NCBI GenBank assembly: GCA_045649455.1
Contig: JAZRPV010000026.1
Location: 1-48,506, forward strand
DNA from: JAEDES01 sp045649455
GTDB taxonomy: Bacteria > Bacillota_I > Bacilli_A > RF39 > UBA660
Length of the DNA stretch: 48,506 nucleotides
Direction: 5' to 3'
The notes under the pieces: model-generated
Databases searched by the model: none
Told to the model about the DNA's origin: nothing
What the model saw: only the letters and a program-made list of their open reading frames with translations
Program-made: the position numbers and the translations under genes
In this document: positions 1 through 8,133 of the stretch, one piece after another
How positions within the stretch are numbered: the stretch's first letter is position 1
How the letters are laid out: the number at the start of each line of letters is the position of its first letter

Positions 1-582
1 AACCTCATTCATTGGTCTTAAATATAACTTTTTGTAAACTTCGCTTAGTTCAAAATTATATTTTTCTAAAAATATAGAAACTAAACCAAATGTCTTTGAA
101 GTACAACTATCAAATAAAAATCTATTAGAATCACTAGCTAGTCCTAAATAAAGTGTTGATGCAATATTTTCATCACAATTAAGATCCACACTCATTATAA
201 AATTCATTATAATTTCAGCAGTAGAACTGGCAGTATCTTCTATATATTCTAAATCACAAAATTTTTCTACAAACGGATGATGGTCGATTTTTATCATATA
301 AGAAAATTGCGAGAAATCTACTGAATCAACTCTCTTTTGATCTGGAGTATCTAAAACTATTAATAAAGCATTTTCTACTTTTTCTAATTTATCTAATCTA
401 CCAACATTGTAAAATTTAGCACTACCAGTTCCAATTGCACTAACTTTCTTTTCAGGGAAAGTTAACTTAATAGCATCCCTTAATGCTAATTGACTTGCTA
501 AAGCATCCGGATCAACCCCAATATGTCTAGCAATTACAATAGTATCATATTCCTCAATTTTCTTATATATTTCTCTAAACAT
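1..582 (-). CDS. nrnA: DHH-family phosphoesterase (NrnA-like oligoribonuclease/pAp phosphatase), 3' end cut by window
   Basis: The reading frame runs from an ATG at 582 to the window edge without a stop: 194 codons, roughly the N-terminal 60% of a normal NrnA (about 310-320 aa). Metal-binding motifs of the DHH superfamily are visible: H20, D24 and D26 in the first motif (RHIGVDPDA), D78 in LDTPDQ, and D100-H101-H102 in KIDHHPF. Family members degrade nanoRNA or dephosphorylate pAp in the cytoplasm. The C-terminal DHHA1 domain would lie outside the window. An AGG-rich ribosome site precedes the ATG. The gene starts 11 bp after the ackA stop, so it is probably co-transcribed with ackA. NrnA rather than another DHH protein is an inference from the N-terminal motif and size. 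Confidence 0.85.
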   Translation of the reverse strand, partial: MFREIYKKIEEYDTIVIARHIGVDPDALASQLALRDAIKLTFPEKKVSAIGTGSAKFYNVGRLDKLEKVENALLIVLDTPDQKRVDSVDFSQFSYMIKIDHHPFVEKFCDLEYIEDTASSTAEIIMNFIMSVDLNCDENIASTLYLGLASDSNRFLFDSCTSKTFGLVSIFLEKYNFELSEVYKKLYLRPMNEV

Positions 583-593
583 CACACATTTTC

Positions 594-1775
594 CTATCTA
601 TTGATTAAATTAAGAGTATCTCTTGCGATCATTAACTCTTCATCAGTTGGAAGAATATAAATTAATGAGCTTGAATCATCTGCACTAATCTTTCTAAATT
701 CCCCTCTTACATCATTAGCTTGAGCATCTAATTTAAATCCTAAACAAGCTAACTTTTCAACTATTTCAGCTCTTACACCTTTACTATTTTCACCAATTCC
801 AGCAGTAAAGCATAATACATCACAACCACCAAGTAAAACATAATATTTAGCAATATGATCTACTACAGTTCTAATATATTTATCTTGAGCTAATCTACAT
901 TTTTCATTTCCAGCAGCAATACCGTCTTCAATATCACGTGAATCACTACTAATTCCACTTAATCCTAAGAATCCAGATTTCTTATTTAAATCATCAATAA
1001 TTTCTCCAGCATTCTTTCCTTCTTTTTCCATAACAAATGGAATAATTGATGGATCGATATCTCCTGAACGAGTTCCCATCATAATACCAGCTAAAGGAGT
1101 GAATCCCATAGAAGTATCTACACACTTACCATCTTTAATAGCAGTAATTGAACCACCATTTCCTAAGTGACAAGAAATAACTTTTAAATCATCTCTTTTT
1201 AATTCTTCAGCAATACTTAAAGCTATATATCTATGAGAAGTTCCATGAGCTCCGTATTTTCTTACTTTATAATTTTCATACCAACTATATGGTACTGGAT
1301 ATAAATAACTAACTTCATCCATTGTTTGATGGAATGCAGTATCAAATACTACTGACATTGGTACATTTGGTAATGCTTCTCTAAATGCATTAATTCCAAG
1401 TACATGTGCAGGATTATGTAATGGAGCATAATCTTTTAATTCAATAATATCTTGAACTACTTTATCAGTAATTAAAATAGATTCACTATATCTATCTCCT
1501 CCACTAACAACTCTGTGTCCAACACCATTAATTTCATCTAATGATTTAATGATACCTAATTCAACTAATTTTTCTAATAAAATAGAAACTGCTACACTAT
1601 GATCTGGTAAATCAATCTCTTGTTTTATTTTTTCACCATTATATTTAATTGTATAGGCACTTTGATCAATCCCAATTCTTTCGAATAATCCACTAGCAAT
1701 AACTTGTTCATTTTCCATATCAAATAAACTGAACTTTAATGAACTACTACCAGCATTGATTGACATAATTTTCAT
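594..1775 (-). CDS. ackA: Acetate kinase
   Basis: This cytoplasmic enzyme interconverts acetyl phosphate + ADP and acetate + ATP, the substrate-level ATP step of fermentative acetate production. At 393 aa it has the usual length. Family residues are present: N7 and the SSSLK start motif (10-14), R88 in HRVVSGG, catalytic D145 in DTAFHQ, H177 in AHGTSH, H203 in CHLGNGG, and R236 in GTRSGDID. An AAAGAGGTG ribosome site lies before the ATG. No phosphotransacetylase gene is in the window. A sigma-A-like promoter lies at 1807-1835, and no terminator separates ackA from the nrnA-like gene. Confidence 0.97.
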   Translation of the reverse strand: MKIMSINAGSSSLKFSLFDMENEQVIASGLFERIGIDQSAYTIKYNGEKIKQEIDLPDHSVAVSILLEKLVELGIIKSLDEINGVGHRVVSGGDRYSESILITDKVVQDIIELKDYAPLHNPAHVLGINAFREALPNVPMSVVFDTAFHQTMDEVSYLYPVPYSWYENYKVRKYGAHGTSHRYIALSIAEELKRDDLKVISCHLGNGGSITAIKDGKCVDTSMGFTPLAGIMMGTRSGDIDPSIIPFVMEKEGKNAGEIIDDLNKKSGFLGLSGISSDSRDIEDGIAAGNEKCRLAQDKYIRTVVDHIAKYYVLLGGCDVLCFTAGIGENSKGVRAEIVEKLACLGFKLDAQANDVRGEFRKISADDSSSLIYILPTDEELMIARDTLNLINR

Positions 1776-1806
1776 CTAATACACCTCTTTCAAATAATCT
1801 ACTAGT

Positions 1807-1835
1807 ATTATACACGAAAAGAATGACTTTTTCCA
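1807..1835 (-). promoter_or_regulatory. Putative sigma-A promoter of ackA
   Basis: On the minus strand TGGAAA (4/6 match to the -35 box) is followed after 17 bp by a perfect TATAAT. It lies about 30 bp upstream of the ackA start. Confidence 0.5.
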
Positions 1836-1856
1836 TAAAAATAATAAATTACAAAG

Positions 1857-1877
1857 AAAAAGTAGCATTTCTGCTAC
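1857..1877 (-). terminator. Rho-independent terminator of the HExxH gene
   Basis: A 6-bp stem GTAGCA/TGCTAC (1862-1867 with 1872-1877) with a 4-nt loop is followed on the minus strand by a T-rich tract. The stop codon of the upstream gene (1874-1876) lies inside the stem. Confidence 0.75.
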
Positions 1878-2662
1878 CATAAAGAATATATACTTTTACT
1901 ATTATCTAAACCTGCTCTCTCTCGAACTAATAAATATTCTTCTTCACTAATAGGTAATCCATAGAATAATCTGTCCTCAAGTTCTGGATATGTAAGAACC
2001 GATTCTACTAAACTCATATCGGAAAATTTCTTACCATGAGATTCCATGTACATTTTCATTGGATAACTAACAGTTTGATTATAAGTATCAATATATCCTT
2101 TAATTAACCAATGATTACGTCTTTCCTCTAAATAAGCTTCAACATCAGGCATAATAACACACATATTCTCTAAGATTACTTTAGTCTGACCATTTGCTAT
2201 ATTTTCAGCAAATCTCTCACTAGGCATAAAATCATATGTACTAATAGTTTCCTGATTACCATCTTCTAACCCTAATAAATACCCCTCATATGAATCACTA
2301 AGTAATTTTTTCTTTTGATGAGCATGTTCAATTTCGTGAAGTAAAGTATTAATCATTAAAATATTAGTAGCCATAATTTTTCTTTTTTCGTCAGTAATTC
2401 CTATATCATTATGAACTTCATTTTTTGCTAAAGGTAAAGAAAGATCAAAAAAATTAATACATTTATTTTGACTATCATATCCACCAGCAGCAAATATCAT
2501 TGGTGCAGGACCACCAAATTTAAAACCATTACAAACAAATTCTCTAATATCTAAAAATTCTACCACTTCATCAAATATCCATCTTAAAAATTCTTCATCT
2601 ACATATTTATCTTGATATTCTTTTTCAAGTACAGCTGCAATATTAACTAATATATCTTTCAT
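1874..2662 (-). CDS. Putative zinc metalloprotease-like protein (HExxH), unknown substrate
   Basis: A 262-aa protein with no signal peptide. It contains HEIEHAHQ at 109-116, the zincin HExxH motif (H109, E110, H113). A downstream SERFAE (148-153) could supply a third metal ligand. A longer frame opens at 2707, but the ATG at 2662 has the ribosome site (GGTG, 6 nt upstream) and gives a soluble N-terminus, whereas the extension would add a short hydrophobic stretch. I do not recognise a named family. The gene lies between ackA and the SASP gene with its own terminator. Protease activity is inferred from the motif alone. Confidence 0.7.
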   Translation of the reverse strand: MKDILVNIAAVLEKEYQDKYVDEEFLRWIFDEVVEFLDIREFVCNGFKFGGPAPMIFAAGGYDSQNKCINFFDLSLPLAKNEVHNDIGITDEKRKIMATNILMINTLLHEIEHAHQKKKLLSDSYEGYLLGLEDGNQETISTYDFMPSERFAENIANGQTKVILENMCVIMPDVEAYLEERRNHWLIKGYIDTYNQTVSYPMKMYMESHGKKFSDMSLVESVLTYPELEDRLFYGLPISEEEYLLVRERAGLDNSKSIYSLW

Positions 2663-2694
2663 ATTATCACCTAATACTATAATAGCACAAAACA

Positions 2695-2720
2695 AAAGAT
2701 AGACCAATAGGCCTATCTTT
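2695..2720 (-). terminator. Terminator of the SASP gene
   Basis: An 11-bp stem (2695-2705 with 2710-2720, one G-U pair) with a 4-nt loop is followed by a T-rich tract on the minus strand. Confidence 0.8.
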
Positions 2721-2733
2721 TAAGCTTCATAAC

Positions 2734-2946
2734 TTATTGTTTGTTATAGCTTCCACTTACTTGATTCATTCCGTTTTGAACTAAACGTCTTGTAATTTCA
2801 CCACCAACTGTACCATTAGCACGACTAGTAGCATCTGGTCCTAAATTTACACCAAATTCATTAGCTATTTCATATTTCATTTTTTCAATAGCTTGTTTAG
2901 CACCTGGAACTCTCATTTTCATAGAAGAATTCTTTTTGTTATTCAT
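2734..2946 (-). CDS. Alpha/beta-type small acid-soluble spore protein (SASP)
   Basis: A 70-aa protein with the two hallmark blocks of alpha/beta SASPs: KYEIANEFGV (25-34), which contains the site cut by the germination protease GPR, and LGPDATSRANGTVGGEITRRLV. Family members coat forespore DNA in an A-like conformation and protect it from UV and heat, then serve as an amino-acid source after germination. The ribosome site is very strong (AGGAGGTG). A forespore-type promoter sits just upstream and a terminator just downstream, so the gene is monocistronic as expected. This is the clearest sporulation marker in the window. Confidence 0.96.
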   Translation of the reverse strand: MNNKKNSSMKMRVPGAKQAIEKMKYEIANEFGVNLGPDATSRANGTVGGEITRRLVQNGMNQVSGSYNKQ

Positions 2947-2969
2947 TTATTTCACCTCCTGTACACTAA

Positions 2970-2998
2970 TAGAATGTGAAATAAATAAAATTTAATAC
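2970..2998 (-). promoter_or_regulatory. Putative forespore (sigma-G/F-type) promoter of the SASP gene
   Basis: On the minus strand GTATT (4/5 to the GHATR -35 element) is followed after 17 bp by CATTCTA, a match to the CATNHTA -10 element. No sigma-A -10 is seen at this position. The assignment follows the known sigma-G control of SASP genes. Confidence 0.5.
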
Positions 2999-3016
2999 TT
3001 AATTTTAATTACCAAT

Positions 3017-4204
3017 TTATAGCAAATCAGAATATTCATTATTCTTTTCTACTTTTACTTTAATAGTATTAATAGATTTAACTGCTTCATCAATCATGCT
3101 CATATAATCAAACTTATTTTCTTCTTCAACAGAAGTTTCAATAGTTGGATTAATAACTGGATGTTTAGGAACAAACACAGTACAACAATCTTCAAAAGGT
3201 AAAATACTAATTTCATATGTACCAAGTTTTCTTGCAATTTCCATAATTTCTAATTTATCTAAACATGCAACCGGTCTAATAACAGGCATATTTGTAACAC
3301 TATTAATTACATTCATACTAGTTAAAGTTTGAGAAGCAACTTGACCAATAGATTCTCCATTTACTATTGCATATCCTTTATATTTTTTAGAAAGTTTTTC
3401 CATAATACGATACATCATTCTACGCATAATAGTAATGCAGTAATCTTCTCTACAATTTTTATAAATTTCTTCTTGAATAGGAGTAAAATTAACTACATGT
3501 AAATTGATATTATCTGTATATTCTGCAAGTTTTCTACATAAATCAACTACTTTATTTCTAGCTTCAATACTAGTATGAGGAATAGCTTCAAAATATACAC
3601 AATCTAATTTAACTCCTCTTTTCATTGCTAAATATCCTGCTACTGGAGAATCAATTCCTCCACTTAACATTAACATTCCTCTAGGTTGAGTTCCAACTGG
3701 ATATCCACCAATTCCTTTATAACTATTTAAATAGATATAACTATGTTTTTCTCTAATTTCAACTTGAACAAGTAATTCAGGATTACGCACATCTACTTTA
3801 ATATCAGGTATATTTCTAAGAATAACACCACCAAGTACATGATTCATATCTTGACTATGAACTTCAAAAGTCTTATCACTTCTCTTAGTTTCAACTTTGA
3901 ATGTAGAAAATTTTTCATTTTTAACAATTTCTAAAACACTACTCTTAATAACTTCTAAATTAGTATCAACAATATTTGCAATATGATACATATGAATACC
4001 AAAAGTCTTATCAATTATATTTTTAATATCTTCAAGTTCACTATCTTTAAATTCAATATACATTCTCGCTCTATCTTTAGATATTAATACATCATAATCT
4101 CTTAATTTATTTTTTAAATTATTAAACAAAGTCTTAATAAAGAAATTTAAATTTCCCTTCTTTGTACTTAATTCACCATATTTTATTAATATAACTTTAT
4201 CCAT
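3017..4204 (-). CDS. thiI: tRNA 4-thiouridine synthase ThiI
   Basis: ThiI adenylates U8 of tRNA and transfers sulfur to it; it also supports thiazole synthesis in some organisms. The 395-aa protein has a THUMP region (about 55-160), a PP-loop SGGIDS at 181-186, and the conserved EDCCTVF block with C340-C341. There is no C-terminal rhodanese domain, as in the Bacillus type, which uses a separate cysteine desulfurase. A frame opens earlier (4234), but the ATG at 4204 is preceded by GGAGG and starts the family-typical MDKVILIKYGE. It has its own sigma-A promoter. No NifZ-type desulfurase is in the window. Confidence 0.96.
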   Translation of the reverse strand: MDKVILIKYGELSTKKGNLNFFIKTLFNNLKNKLRDYDVLISKDRARMYIEFKDSELEDIKNIIDKTFGIHMYHIANIVDTNLEVIKSSVLEIVKNEKFSTFKVETKRSDKTFEVHSQDMNHVLGGVILRNIPDIKVDVRNPELLVQVEIREKHSYIYLNSYKGIGGYPVGTQPRGMLMLSGGIDSPVAGYLAMKRGVKLDCVYFEAIPHTSIEARNKVVDLCRKLAEYTDNINLHVVNFTPIQEEIYKNCREDYCITIMRRMMYRIMEKLSKKYKGYAIVNGESIGQVASQTLTSMNVINSVTNMPVIRPVACLDKLEIMEIARKLGTYEISILPFEDCCTVFVPKHPVINPTIETSVEEENKFDYMSMIDEAVKSINTIKVKVEKNNEYSDLL

Positions 4205-4224
4205 AGTATACCTCCACCACGCAT

Positions 4225-4253
4225 ATTTTATCATAATAATATCAAAATCACAA
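4225..4253 (-). promoter_or_regulatory. Sigma-A promoter of thiI
   Basis: On the minus strand TTGTGA, a 17-bp spacer and TAAAAT lie just upstream of the thiI ribosome site. Confidence 0.6.
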
Positions 4254-4258
4254 TAAAA

Positions 4259-4278
4259 AAGATGACCTAAGTCATCTT
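4259..4278 (-). terminator. Terminator of the TasA-like gene
   Basis: An 8-bp stem AAGATGAC/GTCATCTT (4259-4266 with 4271-4278) with a 4-nt loop, followed by six T on the minus strand. Confidence 0.85.
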
Positions 4279-4846
4279 ACTTTTGTTCATATAATAATAC
4301 TACATCTATTCCATCAATACTTACTTCTGTAGGTGAAACAAAATCAGAATTTTTATTATACATAATTTCTAATACAAAGAATTGAACTCCTCCACTCTTG
4401 ATTTCATCACCCTCAAGAATTTCACTTCGATCATCATACTTAATTGTATAAGTTATATTATCACATACTTTTTGTGCATTTACAGGATTAGTACTTGAAC
4501 AACTAATAGTACCTTTATTAATTTCTTTTAACTTAGCGTCTAATGAACCATCATTTCTAACAGTAAATGGGAACTTAACTCCATCCCCTGGTTGATATAA
4601 TTCAACTTTCATATCACTAATAGTTGTACTTTTAATTGTTGGATATCCAAATTTTGCTCTTCCATAAGTTGTAAAATCATCTCCAGCTGTAATATTTACA
4701 TTCCATGTAGCCGAATTAATTTTAGCCGTTCCCTTTATTTTTAAAGTTGTACTTAAAACAGCATATGCAATAGTAAGAGTAATAACTGATACTAATAATG
4801 CAACACATACCATTATAAGTGTACCTCTATCTTCTTTTTTCTTCAT
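4277..4846 (-). CDS. Exported TasA/camelysin-like surface protein (SipW-type N-terminus)
   Basis: A 189-aa protein with one N-terminal hydrophobic segment (about 11-33) ending in LTIAYAVLSTTL, followed by KGTAKINSATWNVNI. This arrangement (long hydrophobic core, AYA/AL, then a beta-rich domain opening with a Trp) is that of TasA/CalY-type proteins matured by the SipW signal peptidase. The rest is a predicted beta-sandwich without cysteine chemistry or a wall anchor. It shares the N-terminus design with the gene at 20848-22050. No sipW gene is in the window. A fibre-forming role is only an analogy. Start: ATG at 4846 with GGTG upstream. Confidence 0.65.
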   Translation of the reverse strand: MKKKEDRGTLIMVCVALLVSVITLTIAYAVLSTTLKIKGTAKINSATWNVNITAGDDFTTYGRAKFGYPTIKSTTISDMKVELYQPGDGVKFPFTVRNDGSLDAKLKEINKGTISCSSTNPVNAQKVCDNITYTIKYDDRSEILEGDEIKSGGVQFFVLEIMYNKNSDFVSPTEVSIDGIDVVLLYEQK

Positions 4847-4871
4847 TGTATCACCAACCTATCATATATAT

Positions 4872-4900
4872 AGAATATCATTATTTTTATATTTTATCAA
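4872..4900 (-). promoter_or_regulatory. Sigma-A promoter of the TasA-like gene
   Basis: On the minus strand TTGATA, 17 bp, TATTCT; the -10 box ends about 25 bp before the start codon. Confidence 0.65.
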
Positions 4901-4907
4901 CATAAGA

Positions 4908-4929
4908 AAAAGAGATTTATATCTCTTTT
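4908..4929 (-). terminator. Terminator of ezrA
   Basis: A 9-bp stem AAAAGAGAT/ATCTCTTTT with a TTAT loop, followed by T-rich sequence on the minus strand; it overlaps the ezrA stop. Confidence 0.8.
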
Positions 4930-6643
4930 AATCTCCATAATTATTTGTTGTAAGTCTACTCTTATATTCTTCATCAACATAAGAAATACACTTAACTGCA
5001 ATATCTAATGCTTTCTTATAATTACCTTTAAAATATTGAATTTCTGCATCGCATAAACTTCTATCTACTTCTTCATAATATGATCTATATCTATTACCAT
5101 AAACTATAGAACTTTCAACAAGTCTTGCAGTCTTGATCATATCATTAGTAGTATTATAAAGTTTTAATACTAAGTCTCTTGCAGTATCAACTCTAGTATT
5201 TAATGTTTTAATAACAATAGGTTTCTTTTCAAGCTCAGCAACTACTTCTAAAATAGCTTCATTAGCTTCACTTAATTGTACAAAATAATCATCTGTAATA
5301 ACAGGTAATTTATAACATCTCATCTTTGTCTTACATTGTTTTAAGAATGTTTGAATTTCTTCTAATTGCTCTCTTGCACGAACTTCATCATCATACATAT
5401 TACCAAGTGATTTTAAAGCTTTATCAAATTCATCTTCCATTTCATCTAAACGTATAGATAAACCTTCTAATTCTTCATTAATCATTGAATATGGAGCACT
5501 ATTATTATTAACTCTAGCAACTAATTTTCTATGATCATCATTAATAACAACTAACACTTTATTAACTTCATGTATAATTGATAAATCCTCTTCCTCTAAA
5601 TCATACATACTCTTAATATCATCTAATTGTTCATAAACATCATTAACTAATTTATTAGTTTTATTAATCTTACGTTCAAAATCTCTTGAAACTTCTTCAT
5701 ATACTTTACGAGATAATCTTTCTTTCTCAAAGTCTATAAATAATGAATCAAAGTATTCTAACATAACTTTTAAATCAAACATACAACCTTCTAGATTAAG
5801 TATTTTAACTTTATCTAAAACAGCTTCTATATTCTTATTAGATTCTTCAAAGTTATATTCAATATTTAAATACTCTAAAGGATATCCATGACTAACCATA
5901 TCATCATAAATATTCTTAATTTCTTTCATACGATTAGGTATTATTTGTCTTGCCATTAATAATACATCTGGTACTTCATTAACTATAATTTCCATATGCT
6001 CAATCATTGTATCTAAAGCTTTAACAATATGAACAACTTCATTATAATCATTAACTTCCATTACTTTTTCAAAATCTAAAAATCTTCTTTCAATATTATC
6101 TAGTTGTAATTCAATAGCTTCTTGCATATCGTCATATAAAGTTTTATGTTCTTCATATTCTCTTCTTAAACCACGATATTTTGTTTTTAACTTAATTACT
6201 ATTGAACGATATTTTTCTTCACTTAAAGTTATATCTTTAATTTCTTCTAATAAATGTCTTGCTGCTTCTCTAGCTTTATAAATCTCAAGTTCTATCTTTG
6301 CAATTCTAATTCTACAATTTTTATAATCTCTCTTATCAATAAATACATCTAAATCAATTAACATATCATCAATAAGTGTAAGTTTCTTTTCCTTAATATC
6401 AATAAATCTTTCATGCCACTTATTATATTTTTCTTCCATCTTATCATTTTTAATAATTGGTTCAACTTTTGATAATTCTAAAAGTACTGGTGTACTTGCA
6501 ACAACATTTCTATCTATTTCTAAGTCTTTTGCTTTATTTCTAACTTTTTTTACTTTTATTTTTCTTATAAAGTGAATAATAACAATAATCATAATTAGAA
6601 CAACTACAATAATTGATCCGGTATAAAGAAATAAACCTTCCAT
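4928..6643 (-). CDS. ezrA: Septation ring formation regulator EzrA
   Basis: EzrA is a membrane-anchored spectrin-like protein that restrains FtsZ ring formation at the poles and helps division at midcell. This 571-aa protein matches the family in length and layout: a single TM helix at about 4-24 (extracellular N-terminus), a basic stop (RKIKVKKVRNK), then some 540 residues of helical, heptad-rich sequence. The ATG at 6643 is chosen over one 7 codons upstream because GAGGTGAGG sits directly before it. The gene is divergent from rpsD; ezrA also lies near rpsD in Bacillus. Identification rests on architecture, size and context. Confidence 0.88.
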   Translation of the reverse strand: MEGLFLYTGSIIVVVLIMIIVIIHFIRKIKVKKVRNKAKDLEIDRNVVASTPVLLELSKVEPIIKNDKMEEKYNKWHERFIDIKEKKLTLIDDMLIDLDVFIDKRDYKNCRIRIAKIELEIYKAREAARHLLEEIKDITLSEEKYRSIVIKLKTKYRGLRREYEEHKTLYDDMQEAIELQLDNIERRFLDFEKVMEVNDYNEVVHIVKALDTMIEHMEIIVNEVPDVLLMARQIIPNRMKEIKNIYDDMVSHGYPLEYLNIEYNFEESNKNIEAVLDKVKILNLEGCMFDLKVMLEYFDSLFIDFEKERLSRKVYEEVSRDFERKINKTNKLVNDVYEQLDDIKSMYDLEEEDLSIIHEVNKVLVVINDDHRKLVARVNNNSAPYSMINEELEGLSIRLDEMEDEFDKALKSLGNMYDDEVRAREQLEEIQTFLKQCKTKMRCYKLPVITDDYFVQLSEANEAILEVVAELEKKPIVIKTLNTRVDTARDLVLKLYNTTNDMIKTARLVESSIVYGNRYRSYYEEVDRSLCDAEIQYFKGNYKKALDIAVKCISYVDEEYKSRLTTNNYGD

Positions 6644-6751
6644 ATCCTCACCTCTACTATCCAATATATATGTATTTTATCATATCAACCTACTTTTTTC
6701 TACATTTTTAAAAAAAATCCCATATTTAATTCTTCTAATCATTGAAATTCC

Positions 6752-6780
6752 TTGACATATCAACAAATTTAACATATAAT
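6752..6780 (+). promoter_or_regulatory. Consensus sigma-A promoter of rpsD
   Basis: Perfect TTGACA and TATAAT separated by exactly 17 bp. It is the only full-consensus promoter I see in the window, as expected for a ribosomal-protein gene. The predicted start near 6787 leaves a leader of about 155 nt. Confidence 0.92.
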
Positions 6781-6797
6781 TATAACTGCAAATTCCT

Positions 6798-6886
6798 TGA
6801 AACAGCGGATTTGGAGTAAATTAATGTGTTTTATAAAAAACAAGTAACAATGCTGTTTAGCGAAAATAAAACTCCCTAATTTACGG
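6798..6886 (+). promoter_or_regulatory. Probable S4 autoregulatory leader (double pseudoknot)
   Basis: Three perfect complementary pairs occur in interleaved order: A 6800-6806 with 6852-6858 (AAACAGC/GCTGTTT), B 6816-6823 with 6877-6884 (GTAAATTA/TAATTTAC), C 6828-6834 with 6866-6872 (GTTTTAT/ATAAAAC). A crosses both B and C, and C nests in B, which is a pseudoknotted fold. Bacillus rpsD mRNA is known to be repressed by S4 binding a leader pseudoknot. Position and topology fit; homology to the known leader was not aligned. Confidence 0.7.
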
Positions 6887-6942
6887 CTTAATCAATTTCA
6901 TCGATTTGTATAAAAATATATTTGTCGAGAGGAGAAAAAAAT

Positions 6943-7545
6943 ATGGCAAGATATACTGGACCAAGTTATAAACAAGCTAGACGTGTTGGTTTCTCAATTA
7001 CTGAAACTGGTAAAGAATTAGCTCGTCGTCCATACGGACCTGGTCAACACGGAGCTGACCGTAAAGGAAAATCATCTGATTACGGAACTCAATTAAAAGA
7101 AAAACAAAAATTACGCTTCATGTATGGAGTTAATGAAAGACAATTCCATAAAACATTCTTAGAAGCAGAAAAAATGCAAGGAATTCATGGTACTAACTTC
7201 TTAAGATTATTAGAATCAAGATTAGATAACTTAGTATACCGTATTGGATTCGCTTCAACTAGACGTGCTGCTAGACAATTAGTTAACCACGGACACGTAA
7301 CTGTTAATGGAAAGAAAGTTGATATTCCATCATACAGAGTTAAAGTTGGAGATGTTATCGCTATGAAAGAAGATGACAAAAACTTAAAAGTTGTTGCTGA
7401 AGCATTATCAAAAGTAACTAAGAGAGTTGAATTCATTAACTATGATGAAAACAAAATGGAAGCTACTTACGTAAGAATGCCTGAAAGAAATGAATTAAAT
7501 GCTGATATCAATGAAGCATTAATCGTTGAATTCTACAACAAGTAA
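6943..7545 (+). CDS. rpsD: 30S ribosomal protein S4
   Basis: A primary 16S rRNA-binding protein that nucleates 30S assembly. At 200 aa it starts MARYTGPSYKQARRVGFS as in other Bacilli S4 proteins and carries the S4 RNA-binding domain at about 90-150 (LESRLDNLVYRIGFA). It is preceded by GAGAGGAG and a consensus promoter. A frame open from 6922 is rejected because it would run through the ribosome site. Codon use is richer in C-ending codons than in its neighbours, typical of high expression. Monocistronic, on the opposite strand to its surroundings. Confidence 0.98.
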   Translation: MARYTGPSYKQARRVGFSITETGKELARRPYGPGQHGADRKGKSSDYGTQLKEKQKLRFMYGVNERQFHKTFLEAEKMQGIHGTNFLRLLESRLDNLVYRIGFASTRRAARQLVNHGHVTVNGKKVDIPSYRVKVGDVIAMKEDDKNLKVVAEALSKVTKRVEFINYDENKMEATYVRMPERNELNADINEALIVEFYNK

Positions 7546-7552
7546 AAAAATA

Positions 7553-7577
7553 AAAAGCTTAGATTTTCTAAGCTTTT
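7553..7577. terminator. Bidirectional terminator between rpsD and the cohesin-like gene
   Basis: An 11-bp stem (7553-7563 with 7567-7577) with a 3-nt loop and T-tracts on both strands, serving two convergent genes. Confidence 0.9.
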
Positions 7578-8119
7578 TTTGTTTTTAAAATTATATATAT
7601 TAATCCACCCGTAGTAACAGCAATTAATAGAATAATACTACTAACAAGATAAATATTAATATTAACATCTTTAGTAACAATATCTTCATAAATATTATTA
7701 TTTTTAATTATAGAAAAATTTTGATCCGCAATAAAATATTCTCCAACTTCGGCATCTTCTTTTACTTTAAATGATATAGTCCAAATTGTTTCGGCCTCTT
7801 CTTCATTATAAACATGAGTATCTAATATAAAACTATTGTCACCTTTAACAATCATCTTATTTGAATCATAACTTAAATCATAGTTAGACTTAAAAGAAAC
7901 AAATTCGAACACATCAGTATCATAATTAAAAGAATATTCTACATAAGGATATGGATAACCAACTGCATTTCCATAAATAACTTTTGTATCAATAGCAACT
8001 GTCTCTCCTTGTTTTAAAACAGAAGATGAACTAAAATTCTTTAACTTAGCTGGAGAAGATGCAAAAACACAATTAATAGAAATCATTAATAATAAAATAA
8101 TAAAAATTATTTTTTTCAT
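7568..8119 (-). CDS. Membrane-anchored extracellular protein with cohesin-like domain
   Basis: A 183-aa protein with a signal peptide (1-20, ending VFA), an extracellular beta-rich region at about 22-150, and a C-terminal TM helix (about 155-178) with a KTKKA tail. The ectodomain pattern (VLKQGETVAIDTKV, FNYDTDVFEFVSF, ISFKVKEDAEVGEYFI) resembles the cohesin/carbohydrate-binding fold, in which a hydrophobic jelly roll ends with a segment on how much is gained per unit. No dockerin gene is seen nearby, so it is not a cellulosome part on this evidence. It could hold another surface ligand. Downstream of the phosphatase gene by 14 bp. Confidence 0.6.
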   Translation of the reverse strand: MKKIIFIILLLMISINCVFASSPAKLKNFSSSSVLKQGETVAIDTKVIYGNAVGYPYPYVEYSFNYDTDVFEFVSFKSNYDLSYDSNKMIVKGDNSFILDTHVYNEEEAETIWTISFKVKEDAEVGEYFIADQNFSIIKNNNIYEDIVTKDVNINIYLVSSIILLIAVTTGGLIYIILKTKKA

Positions 8120-8133
8120 ATATACCTCATATT

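Noticed and set aside
7185..7436. Open frame of 83 codons antisense to rpsD.
   Set aside because: It lies fully inside rpsD on the other strand, has no ribosome site, and its composition follows from rpsD codons.
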